Shown piece after piece: positions 46,801-59,983 of a stretch of 64,000 bases of DNA. Source of the DNA: Lunularia cruciata (Eukaryota > Streptophyta > Marchantiopsida > Lunulariales > Lunulariaceae); the NCBI GenBank assembly GCA_948567375.1, contig OX419756.1:39384333-39448332 (forward strand), in the 5' to 3' direction. A program made the translations under genes and the position numbers. The notes below the pieces were generated by a model. It was not told the DNA's origin and made no database searches. It saw only the letters and a program-made list of their open reading frames with translations. The stretch's first letter is position 1. Each line of letters begins with the position of its first letter.

Positions 46801-48343
46801 TGATGTACTTGCCCGCAAATTTGGCTTGTGGGTTCATTTGGCTTGTGGGTACAACAGAGGTTCGCTTTAGTGACGACTGCGTGGACCCCTCCCTTATCAT
46901 GCACAGGCTTCAATCTACGTTTCTGGGTTCTTGCCAGAAAGATCGGTTCCGATTCCGCTCTTCCGTTCGCTGTTTTCGGGGGTCACACCAACCTGGTGTT
47001 TCTTATTTGCTTTGCTTCACTCCATGGAACATCATCTGCTTCCATGTCCTTGTGCTCAGATTGATAACACAGAGATATTAGGGAGTCCTGGTATTTCCAG
47101 CGAGGAAAGGGATGGACACTGCTTACCCGCCTGAGGCCTGCAAAGGTCATTGCCGGACAGGGTTAATAAAATTTTCAGTTTCCTGTGAATCACGAAACGC
47201 GGCGTTGACGACTTTTCTCTCCCAGGACGCAGTGCAGATCTGCAGGTTCGTTTGGACAATCAGTTGTTATGGTTGGGAACTGATAATGACGTCAGTTGTG
47301 GGGCAATGTACATTTCGGTATTTCCTCGTACGATGCACCCTGCGTTCTCGATTTCAGGTTCACTCATCGAGGCGGAGTACGCTAGTCTAAGAACCAACTC
47401 ATCATCTTGGCAATGTGTGAGGCTTTCAACTTGCATCATTGTGCAGCCTAGACATTCGTTGTACTAAAGAAAGAGTAACCCAACCTGGCAGTGCCAAAAT
47501 GACTACGGTAGTCTGGAGAAATCTGTCAGAGCACGGATACGTATTCACCTTGTTCCATGTTTTCAAAAGAGTGGACCGCACAACCCAGTACTCTTCACTT
47601 GGTATGGCCGATGAGTCCCATCAGATTTTCCAGTAATATATTTGATGCAAGGTTTCCCAAGAAGTGCCTAAAAAGCTAACAAAACTCGAAGACCACATAG
47701 GAAGTAACTTTTGCACAAGTTGAAAATGGATTTCGAAGGGCAACTTTCATAAGGTTGACACCTCTCTAATGACAGTTTTTCCAAACTTCTGTCTGAGATT
47801 GTCTGTTTGGAAGTTTGACAATACGCATCTGCAGGAGCTCTGAAGGAACTGTATGTTTGGATAGTCCTTGAAATCTGGTGTTCGACTACGTTTCGGAAAT
47901 ATTATGCATGGAGCTTGATAATACGGATAATTGTCTAGAAGTTTTAGGACAGGATTCTGTGATAAAAGCGTCAAGCGCCAACTTTGGATCACACCAAGAC
48001 TTTGTGTCTACTTATTGAACACGATGATGTCACACAAATAATGGGTTGAAGAATTTGCACATATGCCATACTAAGATGAAGGTCCGCAAAGGTGTCATAC
48101 CCTCATCTCCTGTGCAGTCTCCATCATCTTTCGCTTATTATTTTTATCTCTAGCTCCTCCAGAAGTCATAAAAGCACAAAATTGACTTGAGAGCAAATCG
48201 ACGTGACCTAACTCCATTCCGAACTGCCATGGCTATTTCGTCCTCCAAGCCTATAATTTGATAGGGGAATAAGATGAGGGTACAGCCTAATCCTTGCTTC
48301 AGGGATGGTTAGGGGTGCAGGTAACAATCCCCCGCGATTCGCA
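43853..48343. other. Intergenic: PEAMT upstream region and ABC transporter 3' flank
   Basis: The PEAMT promoter should lie in about 43.85-44.6 kb. A CACGTG G-box is at 44,315-44,320. An inverted copy of the 29.1-29.4 kb repeat is at about 44,600-44,680. Frames of 60-120 codons (44,187-44,558; 44,839-45,141; 46,471-46,731; 46,800-47,390) show no domain or consistent splice pattern. I recognise no gene or RNA here. Confidence 0.45.
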
Positions 48344-51300
48344 TTAACTACCAAATGATCCTACCTCATCGATTTCAGTACTGTTTTGTTGGTTCCAAAG
48401 TTGGGCATAGCGACCCCCTAATGCTAAAAGCACATCATGTGGTCCGCGTTCCACAACATGTCCACCCTCAAGTACCACAATCTGTTCAAATTATCACAGA
48501 TCAATTAGATGCCTCCACTATTACAAAAATGAAAATCCTTAAGAGCACAAGTTTGAGAAAACGGTCTCAAAAGACACTCTTTCAGCTGCCTAAAGTAGAC
48601 AATCAATGTGCAATTTATTAGCGAAGTTTATTCAAAGGATAACTCAACGTTGAGTAATTGGTGAAGTACTAAATCAGTAGATCTTGTAACACACGTGGGA
48701 AGCTAGTAAATCACGATCAGAACATTGGCATGGAAAAAATTGCAAGGTTTGAAGTGAATTTACCTCATCACAATGCATGGCAGTAGTAAGACGATGTGCA
48801 ATAAAAACAGCGGTTCGATTTTGAGCCAATGACCTCAATGCCCCAAGAATTTCTCCTTCAGTTGTGCTATCTAAAGCACTTGTTGCCTCATCACAAAGTC
48901 TACAATCATCCAAGAAACACTCAACTGTCATCACGATATCCTGCCTGAATACTATCAGCATTTGCTCTCTGTAAGTATGTAGACTTAATACCAAAGCTGG
49001 GCACCATGTACTTGTCTTATCTCCTACTAAAATCCACATCAGAGCCATTAAAGAAGCACAGGAGCAACAACAAAGTGAGCTCGGTTCCACGATACCCTGG
49101 GAGGCCTATATGAATTACGAACTTGTTGAAGCTCACTCGCGTCTTGCTCATGTGCTATCTTAATGGGTGCTTCTCCTTCATACCATACGATTCTTAGAAT
49201 CAAAAGAAAAGCATCCCCAGAAACAGATAGCAGCCAATACTGTGGCCTATGTTGTACATGGACGAGGGCAGCAAATGTCTGTCATGTCCCAGCAAATGTC
49301 AATTTGTAGGAAGCGAACGGCCAAGACACACAAGCGTTGTAAACCAGCAATAGTAGTTCTACTAAAAGTACACCAATACCTGAACCCACAGGTTTCCATT
49401 TAAAATACGATACACCAGAAGTAGATGCGAAAATGTGCAGCTCCTTATGGTTGTTAAGCTAAGGAGTGGAAGGAGAAAGAATGTACAATATTGGCGGAGC
49501 CTTCAAGAACGCTCGTGCTAAAGCCACCCGCTGTTTTTCACCACCGCTTAGCTGCGGCAACCAACTCAGAATAATCAAGATTTTGTATAGCTGCACTTGG
49601 TATAGCAATTTTGTATAGCAATTTTCCGTAACTTGGTAAACTTAAGGACTTAAATTTTTTCCAGCCACCAGCTCCTTCTACCTCTTTCTCTTCATTTTCT
49701 CACTACAATATTCTGTCCTTCATTATTACAAGTAAAACTACTTACCTTCAGACCTCGTTCTCCAACACGTGTTTGATATTGATCAGGAAACTGCATAACA
49801 ACATCATGTATAGCTGCCTGTTTCGCAGCTTTGTACACCTATCAGAATCAACACTATTACTTTAGACAACGTATCCAACATAGATAATTGATGGATCTAA
49901 GAAGGGTTGTGACAAATACACCATACAAGTGTCCTGGTTTCATTGATGTGTACCTCTTCCTCTGTTGCGTCCATATTCCCATAGTGTATGTTGTAGAATA
50001 TGGTGTCATTAAATAAAACCTGCAATTAAACCCAACATTGGGTACAATAAATTAAGGCTCTCCAGAAAATAACTTCAAAGCGGAGAAAAAACAGGAATAG
50101 AGGGTGATAACCCTGCATAAATATGAACCATATGGTGAATAAACACAATATCGTCAAGATTAGCAGTGCAACACTACCGCCAAGCTTAGAAATAAACCTG
50201 GAAGAATTAAGATTCAACTATGAGACTAAGAACTCTAATTACAAACTCTCTGTCAAGCAGAAATAAGCCCAGAACTTGGAACCAAGCTTTCGGACGGTGA
50301 GAAATGGGTACGTATGAGGTGTGCTTCAACTTACTGTGTCTTGTGGTACAACTGCGATAGACTTCCTCAAACTCTCAAGCGTCACATCTTTGATGTCTTG
50401 ACCATCCACTCTAACCTGCAATTGGAGAACAATGCAAGTTTCTGTCAAGTTGGCCGCCTTCTCTCCTCTTCGTGATTACCTACCTACATGCACGTATTTG
50501 TCTCCCTGTCACTAACTAATCAAGATGCGTTCTACTCCTTCCAGCCTCAGTCCATTGTATTCCCCTACATGAATTTCCTATGATAATTACGGCGGAACGG
50601 TGGGTAAATGTCCCGGTAAATTACACAAGAAAGAAAGCTCAAAAGTCTCAGAACTTGCAATCCACGTACGGGGGGAGCTCAGTAGTATGACTTTGGACGG
50701 GAAAGACGACAGAGACACACGACATTGAGCATGTTTGACCTTCCCAGGCACAATAGGTGATGAAAATTATAGTAACCATCGTTATCTTTCTTATTCAAGT
50801 TAATGCTGATTTACTGTGGGCTCCCCCAGCGTTCTGATTTCCGATGATTGTCGTGCAAGGACAGTAGTAGACATGTACTATGTGTACACTTACGGATCCA
50901 GACTGACAATCGAAGAAACGGTAGATTAGCCGCAAAATTGTTGACTTCCCTACATTGAACCAAACAAAGATGTGAAGAGTGCACTGTAAGTCAAAAAACG
51001 TCTTTGGCTTATTGGGATGTTAGCTTGAAAGCAGGAAGACCATTACGACGTATGAGGTTCACTTCCACAAAGTCAAATAGAAAAACGCAAGTTGCGATCA
51101 TCCACAGATCCACATGCTTCCAGTCCATTAACTGCAAGATCAAAGAACAATCCTCACCAGGAAACCAAATGATAGAAGTTTGGAACAAGTTAGAACACGA
51201 AAGTGTGAGTGAGGGACTTACCACTTCCACTTGTACCAACGATAGCAACACTCTTCCCGGCTGGAACATCAAATGACACACCTCCCAAAATTGGCCGTTC

Positions 51301-54300
51301 TGACACGTACCCGAAGTGCACATTGTCAAAAGATATGTTCCCTCCTTGGAGTCTGAGAGGCTTAGCATCAGGTGAGTCGGATATGCTTGGTTTTACCTGA
51401 GACAAGCAATCAGGCCACATGCGACTGCCATACTCAGTTTACACAGATACGTCTGGAGTAGAGTCTTCCTGCAGAGGTTCTAGGGGCTACCCCAGGCCTG
51501 AAGATATATAGCTTAGAAAGGACTCCATTAAGCGTTGATTGAGCTTAAGTCTCCCTATTGCAGATTCGGAAATTCTTCGACTCATCTAGATTGAAATTCT
51601 AGATAGAAATTCTTCGACTCATCATCGACTCATCTCATCTACATTCAACACCGTTAATTCTGTTCTATTGGTATGCGAGAACAGAAACCGTTGTGGGAAC
51701 GGGTTATCCAGAACTCATGAAGTGCAAATGATCGATAAGCAATATGTACATGAATCACAATGCTAGAGTAGTGTGAAATCCCTAAGGTAGAATGCATCGA
51801 ATGTAACCTGCAGCAAAAGCATAATTGAAACAAATTGAGAATAACCAATGGCATACGGACTAGTAAAGAACATGAAATCAAGAGCATCTATGCTAACTAT
51901 AGCGAGGAATAGGAAACGTGATGTAAGAGCCCGCCAGTAAGCAGTGCGTGAACAAAGATGAAGAACGTGGGCTGGAGTCCGGTAGGAACACTGTAGGCAT
52001 GAGAAGGCGAAGCAGGAAGCAATCAAAGAGAGAAAGGGAAAAGACTAGGGAGGGAATTAGCTGGGGAATGGAGGAGTGGAACAAAACAAGAGTCTCGGAT
52101 GATGTGGCTGCAGAAACGGGTCGAAGTGTTAAAGGGTAACGAGAGCGAAGCGTAGGAGGACAGGATATATAGTATATCACAACCAGCGCTATGGACGCTG
52201 GAGTCCTGAGACGCCAAACAGTTAATTCTGTTATATGTACAATACCAAGCTATAACTTTAACGTCGGGGCCTAATCTTACCTCGAGTAATGAGAACATCT
52301 GTTGCATGTCAATGAGACTTTGCCTGGTCTCACGATACACTGTGCCCAAAAAGTTCAAAGGCAATGACAGTTGAAAGAGTAAACCGTTCACCATAACCTG
52401 ACATTTGATACCATGCACTTAGTCAATGTCACGACAAAGAAGACATTCTCGAAAGTACACATATCCAGATTAAGCTAGTATATAGGTATATGAGAGCAGA
52501 AGCCGTTCTGGGAACAGGTTATCCACAACTCATGAAATGCAAATGATCGGTAAGCAAGATGTACGTGATGCACAATTGCTAGAATAGTGATAAATCCATA
52601 AGGTAGAATGCATCGAATGTAACCTGAAGCAAAGGCATAATTGCAACAAATTGAGAACAACATACATCTAAAGGACTAGTAAACAATTTGAAATCGATAA
52701 CAGCTATGCAAACGACTACGAGAAATAGAAAACGTTATGTAATAGACCAACTGTAAGCAGTGCGTGAACGATGAAACGTGGCTGGTGTCGGATAGGAACT
52801 CTGTAGAAGCGGGAGGTCGAACCAGGAATCAGGCAAAGAGCGAAGGAAAGATAATAGGGAGGGAATTAACTGGAGAATGGAGGAGTTAAGCTAGTATATG
52901 TTACCTAACTGCTCACAAGAACATTCCTAGCAAGCTCACAGTTTCAGCGATGAAATAATAGTCAGATGGGCAGCGGAGACAAATGTCAATAGAGAAGGTT
53001 GCAGAAGGAAAGTAGTTCGAACTCACACAAATATCAGAAAATGATCAGCATAGAGTTTTGTAGCATCTGATAATAAAGTCTCACCAGGTCTCCTATTGTC
53101 ATCTGCCCACTTGTGATACCTTGAGCGCACATAATCATCGCAGCGGACAAGGCGGCACTAAAAATTGCATTCTGTCCGAAGTTAAGAGCTGAAAGGCTGG
53201 TCTGAGTCTTCAAGGCCGCATCCTCGTACTCTGTTCATGATTCTCATGAGCTTCCGAGGCTTTGATACACATGATCAGGACCACCTTCTTCGCTACTAAC
53301 AATTAGACCCATTCGTTTCCCTCAAGCAGTTGTCTAAACAGCTTAAGGGAAAACAAGGAATGGACAAGATGGGTGAACGATATTCAAGACAACAACAATC
53401 ACAAGCCAGTATGTTCAATGTAATCCTCATGTACTCATGATGATGAAGGAATAACATAGGGGTAATGCGCACTTTGCAAATGTTGATCATAAAGTTTGGC
53501 TTCATGTAGCTCGTTGTTGAAGTACTTTACAGTCTGCAAAGAAAACGGTGACGTTCAAACATCAAACTCCTGGGCAACATTCTTTCTAGAAATTAGAAAG
53601 TTCGAGAGTCGACACGTCAGCCACTAACCTCGTAATTGATCAGTGAATCAGTTGCCCGAGAGCTGGCAGCATTATCTGCCTTGTTCATTTCCTGCCTGAA
53701 CTTTGTGCGCCACTGCTCCACATAAGTTCATCAATTCGTAAGCCCGGTATTCGTTTTTATGGACAGCTCTATAAAGTGACGTTCTGAATCAGATAGTAAA
53801 TCACTAACTAACTCCCTTCATTATCTATATCCATCAGTCAAAACTTGAACCTACGAAAAACTTGAAAAGGTTACCCAAGAAGAATATAGTTACCTGTGTC
53901 ACACTCAATGTGAAAACCGTGTACGCAGCGACAGTGATAGAAGTCACCCATGCAAACGGTGTGCCAAACTTATACGCCAATATTGTAGCCACCATGGATA
54001 TCTGACACACTCTAGTCGAACTTTGAGTTCAATAGGACGGCATAAGAAAAGTTTGACAAACATTCTTTACTATCTTTCTTCAATTGTTTTTCCTGAAACC
54101 AGCGTGCAGAGAAATTCTTGATCAGGAAGTGCTGTATATTTCTTAAGGCATAGTAAGATCATCAAGTACCTCTAAGATGGTGGGCACAACGTTGAAAACC
54201 ATCGAAGTAAGAATAAAATTGATTGCTCTAGTTCCACGATCAATGGTACGGTTCAAAGCACCTGTTTGTCGGCTGCATCCACCTGCTTTTAGTTGCTTGG

Positions 54301-57143
54301 TCCAATTTCAGGCTCCAAAACTGAGCAGGAATATTATAACCGAATGACCATTAAACCAGACATGTTCCTTGTCAAGAAAACCATAACATTCTGTGGATAA
54401 TGCATGAAGATCATCTACTAGTTAGAGGGTTTCACCTCAGATGGTAAGTCAAGTCAAGATTGTGTAGATGGAGAAAGACCTGAAAATTAGCCGAGGACAT
54501 AAGATAGCAGTCAATTAGTGGGAGCACGTTTATCCAATCTCCAACTTCACTGTTATCTCAGCTCCGTAATTAGATGCATAGATGAATTCTGGTGTACCTT
54601 CTTGGCAACGGTTCGAATGGTTCCCTGAGCCACCTTTGCAAATACTGCATTTCTGAGCTCTGGATAAATCGTAATCAAATGAGTTGGATTAGGACCTCTA
54701 CCCGTGAAGTTCAAGCACATGAGCTAGATACACTAAAACCTAATAAATACGACTCGCAAATTTCAGTTAAAAGTACCGAAAATTACGCTAGGTGGATTAC
54801 ATTGCTAAAACTGTGTAGTAAGCTCCCTACACTCTCTGACTAGGCGGATACTTCGGTCACTACGTGTACTTCAGATGTTTACCGTTGCAAGCTGAAGCAC
54901 CCGCTCGAGCGATACCGTATCCAAGAAGAACTGCTAAAGGTGTTGCAAGACCTGCAACAAGCAGAGGGTTACCAACTGCGGCTGCTGCAGTTGCTCCTGT
55001 TGCTCCAACAGACGTGGAAAGGCTGTCGATTGCATACTTGAAAAGGAAGGGAACTTGCACATTCAACACCTACATCCCACTCAAACCGGGAAGGAGAGAG
55101 TAAGCGAGAAAGACAGGATCCAGTAACGTCATATATGAGAGAGGATAACAGACTTCCGCTTGAACAAAAACTACTGCGAAGACCAAGTAAGTGAAACTGA
55201 AGTACGAAGCTTGCTACGTCTATACGGACAAGCTTTACGTTGAGACTGCGACCTAGAGATCTTCATCGGCTTTTTGAGACAGTTTGAGTCTTTTTTAATG
55301 GCTTACGCATGCAACCTACAGTAGGTAATTTGAACCATTAAGGTAAATTGAGGAATTGAGCAACTACACTACCTTTAAATCTAAATATTGCAAGTGGAAG
55401 CAAACTAGGTCTGTCTTCTCTTCTTCCCGATTATGATTGCTAATTAAGAGTTTAATTCTTGGTCTTTTTCTTGAATGTAAGAGCCAACTGCATGTCTAAA
55501 TGGTTTGCAGATTATACGGACTGCATGCAGCACCAATATTTAAATAACGGATGCTGGAAAGAACTAGCTTCATTTTTCTTTCAGCCAACTAAGGACAAAC
55601 ACCCATCACTGTACTTCATTTCACTCAACTATAAAAATTGACCACAGAAGTATGTTCTTACCTTAGATCCTACCAAAAGACCCAGGGCAACCAGTACTCT
55701 CCTCCGGAACTCAGGATTCTCCTTAGGCCACAAGTATGATGATAGAGTCCGCAGAATTCTCATATCAGCAATCGATTCATTTTCTTCGATGCTTTTAGCC
55801 ACATCCTTGCGAGCTTTCTTTGTTACCACGGCTGATCCGGTGGAAGTTGAGGCTGATCTTGACTGAACATTGGACAGGAAAGCGGATGTCTGATACACAG
55901 TGGAAATTTGTTTATCAGCATGTGACACCACCTTCCTCCTAAAATGCACTCGTTGCCTAGAAGGACCACTTTTCTGAATGATTCTCTCCAATTCTATCTG
56001 AGTGCAATTGTCCATGCCAGATATATATGATTGAATACATCGTTCCATGTCCCAACAAAAGGTTCACGTCAGATACAATGAAACAGTACTAAAAGAATAA
56101 TGAAACAATTAAAAATAATACTCATGTACACGTGAGCACTCATTGTGATTCATAAACAAAACCCAAAGACAGTATGTTCTGCATGCACAGTGCTTATAAC
56201 CCCTCAGTAGACGGATTTCATTACAATTGATTACATGTAGCTTGTGATACAGGAGACCAGATATTGAGAACGACAAAGGAAATAATCCACTACCTGTTAG
56301 TTTTAGCAGCATGAAAGTGATAAGCAGGTATATTTAGACTCATTAGTGCGCGGACATGAGACTTCGTTTATAAGGAGGTCCAAACAGATATATCTGAGGT
56401 GTGATTCAGGAGAAGAGAGAAAAAAGAGGACAACCAAATCTTCGCCTACTGATGGAAGGAGGCAAACATACCCCTAAAATTGTAACTGGTGATCTTGAGA
56501 AATGGCTTGATGTGCTAAAACCACTGATATTTTGAAAATTCGCACCACTTACGCCACTAGGCACTCCGTCACCATCTTCACTGGGCACGAATCCTGCTTC
56601 TCCTGCTAATCGCTCCTTCTCTCGTCTCAAATTTACCTCCTCCAAACAGCGCACCCCGAGACCCCTGCCATCAAGTATGGACCCAGAATACTGCCCTCGC
56701 AGTAGCCTTTTCGGGTCTTGGAAGATCTCAGGTCCATCTCTGCCTTGGGAGATCCACGCTCGACCTCTGCGAACGGTCCTCTGTCCCTCCAAATTGGTGG
56801 CTCCAATTCCTTTTTTGAACAAAAGCAGGCGCTTATCTCCCCTAACCTTCACTCCATCACGGACTGCACCACCCCCACCAGCTCTGGCCAAATTCTTCTG
56901 CAACAGAATAGCTGACCCGCCACTCGATCTGTTGCTCCACTTCCATCCTCCAAAAAATCCCGAGTAGTGCTTCTGACAATTCCCCGAGCTGTGGAAACTC
57001 CTACCAATTTCCCCAAGCTGCAAGAGATCTCTCTTCTGCTGCAGCAGCCCCTGTTTCCCCACCCACAATTCTGCAACCCCTGGAGCGGTGGACTTGATCC
57101 GGCGTGCCACTGTCCTACACTCTCGAATTCCCATATCAATCAA
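48344..57143 (-). CDS. ATM3: Mitochondrial ABC half transporter, ABCB25/ATM3 (Atm1) type
   Basis: Nineteen exons on the minus strand: 57143-56472, 55997-55662, 55069-54883, 54659-54598, 54479-54436, 54272-54170, 54001-53894, 53712-53629, 53533-53473, 53230-53085, 52397-52281, 51396-51222, 50949-50894, 50415-50335, 50019-49954, 49838-49746, 49551-49487, 48899-48764, 48481-48344. They total 2730 nt, 909 aa, with consistent phases. Residues 1 to about 330 are an Arg/Ser-rich presequence and matrix segment, then a six-helix membrane domain (about 330-640), then the ATPase. Its motifs are Walker [10 protein letters not shown] at 694-702, Q-loop in VPQDTVLFND, signature LSGGEKQ at 798-804, Walker [14 protein letters not shown]-loop IAHRLTTA. 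Plant ATM3 exports glutathione-linked sulfur compounds for cytosolic Fe-S and Moco assembly. The N-terminus is longer than the ~730-aa Arabidopsis protein. Exon 2 may instead start at 55,889. Two introns hold retroposons. Confidence 0.95.
51665..52220 (-). mobile_element. Retroposon copy in ABC transporter intron 11, 12-bp target duplication
   Basis: The 556-bp insert is flanked by GTTAATTCTGTT at 51,653-51,664 and 52,221-52,232. The orientation is sense to the transporter. The 3'-end hairpin is at 51,688-51,702, with one decayed pair (CCGTTG-TGG-GAACGG). The distal end begins TGTTTGGCGTCTCAGGACTC in family orientation. It is non-coding. Confidence 0.92.
52484..52885 (-). mobile_element. 5'-truncated retroposon copy in ABC transporter intron 10, 14-bp target duplication
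   Basis: The 402-bp insert is flanked by TTAAGCTAGTATAT at 52,470-52,483 and 52,886-52,899. It has the same 3' end as the 51,665 copy (hairpin near 52,503-52,517) but stops about 140 bp earlier at its 5' end. This 5' truncation is the signature of target-primed reverse transcription. The intron number follows the exon list of the transporter. Confidence 0.92.
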
Positions 57144-59983
57144 CCCACCGAAATTAACCCCCTGTACAAATCCCCTGGTCGATCAATCCTGAATTTTTGC
57201 AAATCAACAAACCAAATCCCCAATCCAATTCCCCTGACCTTCTTCAAGCCTTTCCGGCCCTCTCCGCCTTCCCTTTCCCTTCCGGCCTTCTTTCCCACTT
57301 CAGCATGTCGAATCTATGTCGATAGAAGATAGACAACAGCTCTTACAGACTGACGACCGATTCACTGGATTCCTGGTGGCAACTGTCGCTCTGCAGGCAG
57401 AGTTAAGATTTTGTTGATTTCATGCTGGTCTGTCTTTCCGTCTCGGAGGTAACCAATCAGTAGTCGCTCCGCTCTGCAGCACTTCCTTCTCCTCCCGTGT
57501 CGCAGTTGACTCCAATCAACAGACTAAAGTATGTTGACGAAACGGAAAGCGAAACTCTCTACAGTACTGTACACCCCTGCACCTCTCTCGATGGACCCCA
57601 CAGCATGTCCCTACTTCCACCAGAGACTGTGTAGCTTAACGTAACGCTCAGATTTTGAGCTCCCGATCTTTCTACACGCTAACCCTACGTCGGTGGATCG
57701 ATCAGATTCTTACGGGCTGGAATGCGGATTTGAATAGGAGGGGTTGAACTTTGTGTATCTATCTCTTCATTTCATGGACCATGTTGAAAGATTCACTCTC
57801 GTGAAGAAACGAAGACAAACGGAAGAAGAAAAGACAAGGAAACTTCCAACCTTGCTCATCACAGCACTACAAGTTTGAGAAATCTCTTATCATTGACAAT
57901 AAAATAGACTTGTTGATATTCAGACATTTGGAAGCAATATTTATTTGACGAAAAACATTCCACCTGAAGTACCGCGCGTTTGATGTCTCAACTTTCTCAT
58001 AAATTGCGCTGTTCTTCGGACCATGGAAATGACACTATCCTCTTCACCATCGTTAAACAGCCAAATCACTGTAATGTCCCTTCTTGACTATTCACAACTT
58101 TGCTCCGATGCATTGGTTCTACTCACCGTAGTCCAGATGGCTCTACCAGAGTTGATCCATAGAAAGAACCCGAGAAATTTATACAGTTGGTACCGATCAA
58201 GGATGGGACACAGTTGCCATCTTTATCTCTATGCAAGCTTGTCCTCGAGGCTTCAGACAAGAAGGGTTCAGTTCCCACAAGATCCCTTTGGTGATGTCTC
58301 TACATCTTGTGAAGGGCTGAATGTATGTATCTACCACCATAGACTCCAACAGATTGTGAAAAGTGTGCTTACGCGCTCTTGGTGGAAGTTTCACGTTACA
58401 CCACGAGTTCTGGGAGAGAACGGTAGTTTAAGTGGGACTTAATTCTCCACTCTTCCTTACGATGCAATATCTATGGGTGTCGTTTCGGAGTTCACCATTG
58501 TCAGAATCTTTAATCCTTGTTTCTTCGGCCCAAGACTCTAGAGTTTATATACCCATATTATTAAAAACCAGTCCAAAGTGGTAGAGTGGTAAATCAATGT
58601 CAGTTCCCACTTGAAGCAAGCACACGAGAATTCTGTGAAGTGTCTCCGTTGATAGGCTGCATTCCTTCGAGGTTCACTCAACATAGATCCTCTGTATAGA
58701 GATGAGGGACGAGAGTCCCCCCTGTTTGAAGCTCGATGATGAAATCATTGAGTTAGTAGGTTGAATACATTGAAGAAATTTAAAAGTTTTCGAGCTCAAC
58801 GTTATAAACAAGCATCTTCAGTGGTATCAGTGATGGGACAGACTTAACTACATTGGGTACACTATCCTTTTGTACTGAATTTTCGAATACGAAATTGCCA
58901 AAGTGTCTAAAGCACAGAAAATGTATCTGTGCTTTGGGCACTCTAATGCCATTAAAATAATGTGGAGCTCCTTGACTTTTCTCTAGTAAATGGCTGAGCT
59001 CCAAACCATTACCGACGTGGTCTACACGAATTCAGCAAGTGTGGACCACGGTACTTTTGAACCTATAATAAGAGTATCGACAAGAATCGAAAATATATAC
59101 AAAACTATGAGTAGAATTGTCCGAATTGAAAAATTACCAGCGCATTTCCGCAATGTCAGAAGTTGCTAAGTGGTTGTAACCATTCATGGTTGTAATCGGG
59201 AAGGTGAAATATAAATACCAAAAAGGTGAGGTACAAATATAGATTCCCAAATTAAGCATCCAAAATATTTCACGATTGAATGAAGAACATGTATGTTAAG
59301 ATATTACTCATCGTTTATATGGAGATAGTAGGCCGACATACTCAGTCTTCCTTCCAACTTACACCGTTGGAAACAGTGATATATGTCCTCTCAATGACCC
59401 TCTCAGCAAGTCTGCAATGGTAAGTTTAAACCAGTAATATGGACTTCCCCTCAAAATGCACTTAAAAATAATTTCTTGTAACAGTAAGGTTAGTTATTTC
59501 TCACACCTAAGTAGACACGATTTAGTTTATCGAATAAAAATATAGTACATACATTTTGCTGTGAGGATACACTCCTAGCTGTTCCCAGATAAGGTAAAAT
59601 CTGCTGCACTCCTACCAGGTTAACCTATGTACATCCATCATAGAATATGAGAGACCTCAACTGTAACTACTGTAGGTAACAAAACCGATATGAACCACCA
59701 GCGGGATGTGAGTTTGTACCAGAACTCCTGATAATCGGCTTGATGGGATACTCGAGTGTTCCCAGATTACTGTGTTGGTACTTCGACATAAGTTCAGTAT
59801 GTTACAGAAACGAGGAGCCAAGTCCTTAAACTCTGTGTGTTTAGATTTACAAGACGAGAGCCAGAACTAGTAGAATTCTGTGTAAATGATTCTCTTGACC
59901 CGGCTATACCATTCCAGTATATATAGCTGGGCCTGAAGGACTCACTTTAAGCAATATCCTAATTACATACTTGTTCTTGACCA
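57144..59983. other. Upstream region of ABC transporter and 3' flank of next gene
   Basis: The first few hundred bases, rich in CT words, are the likely 5' UTR and promoter of the transporter gene. A 139-codon plus frame at 58,023-58,442 and smaller frames have no domain. No RNA gene or mobile element was recognised. Confidence 0.45.

Noticed and set aside
51665..52220. Helitron as an explanation for the hairpin-ended repeat
   Set aside because: Helitrons make no target duplication and end in CTRR after the hairpin. These copies have 12-18 bp duplications and no CTRR end.
58023..58442. 139-codon plus-strand frame
   Set aside because: No motif, no splice partners, and a composition like the surrounding non-coding DNA.
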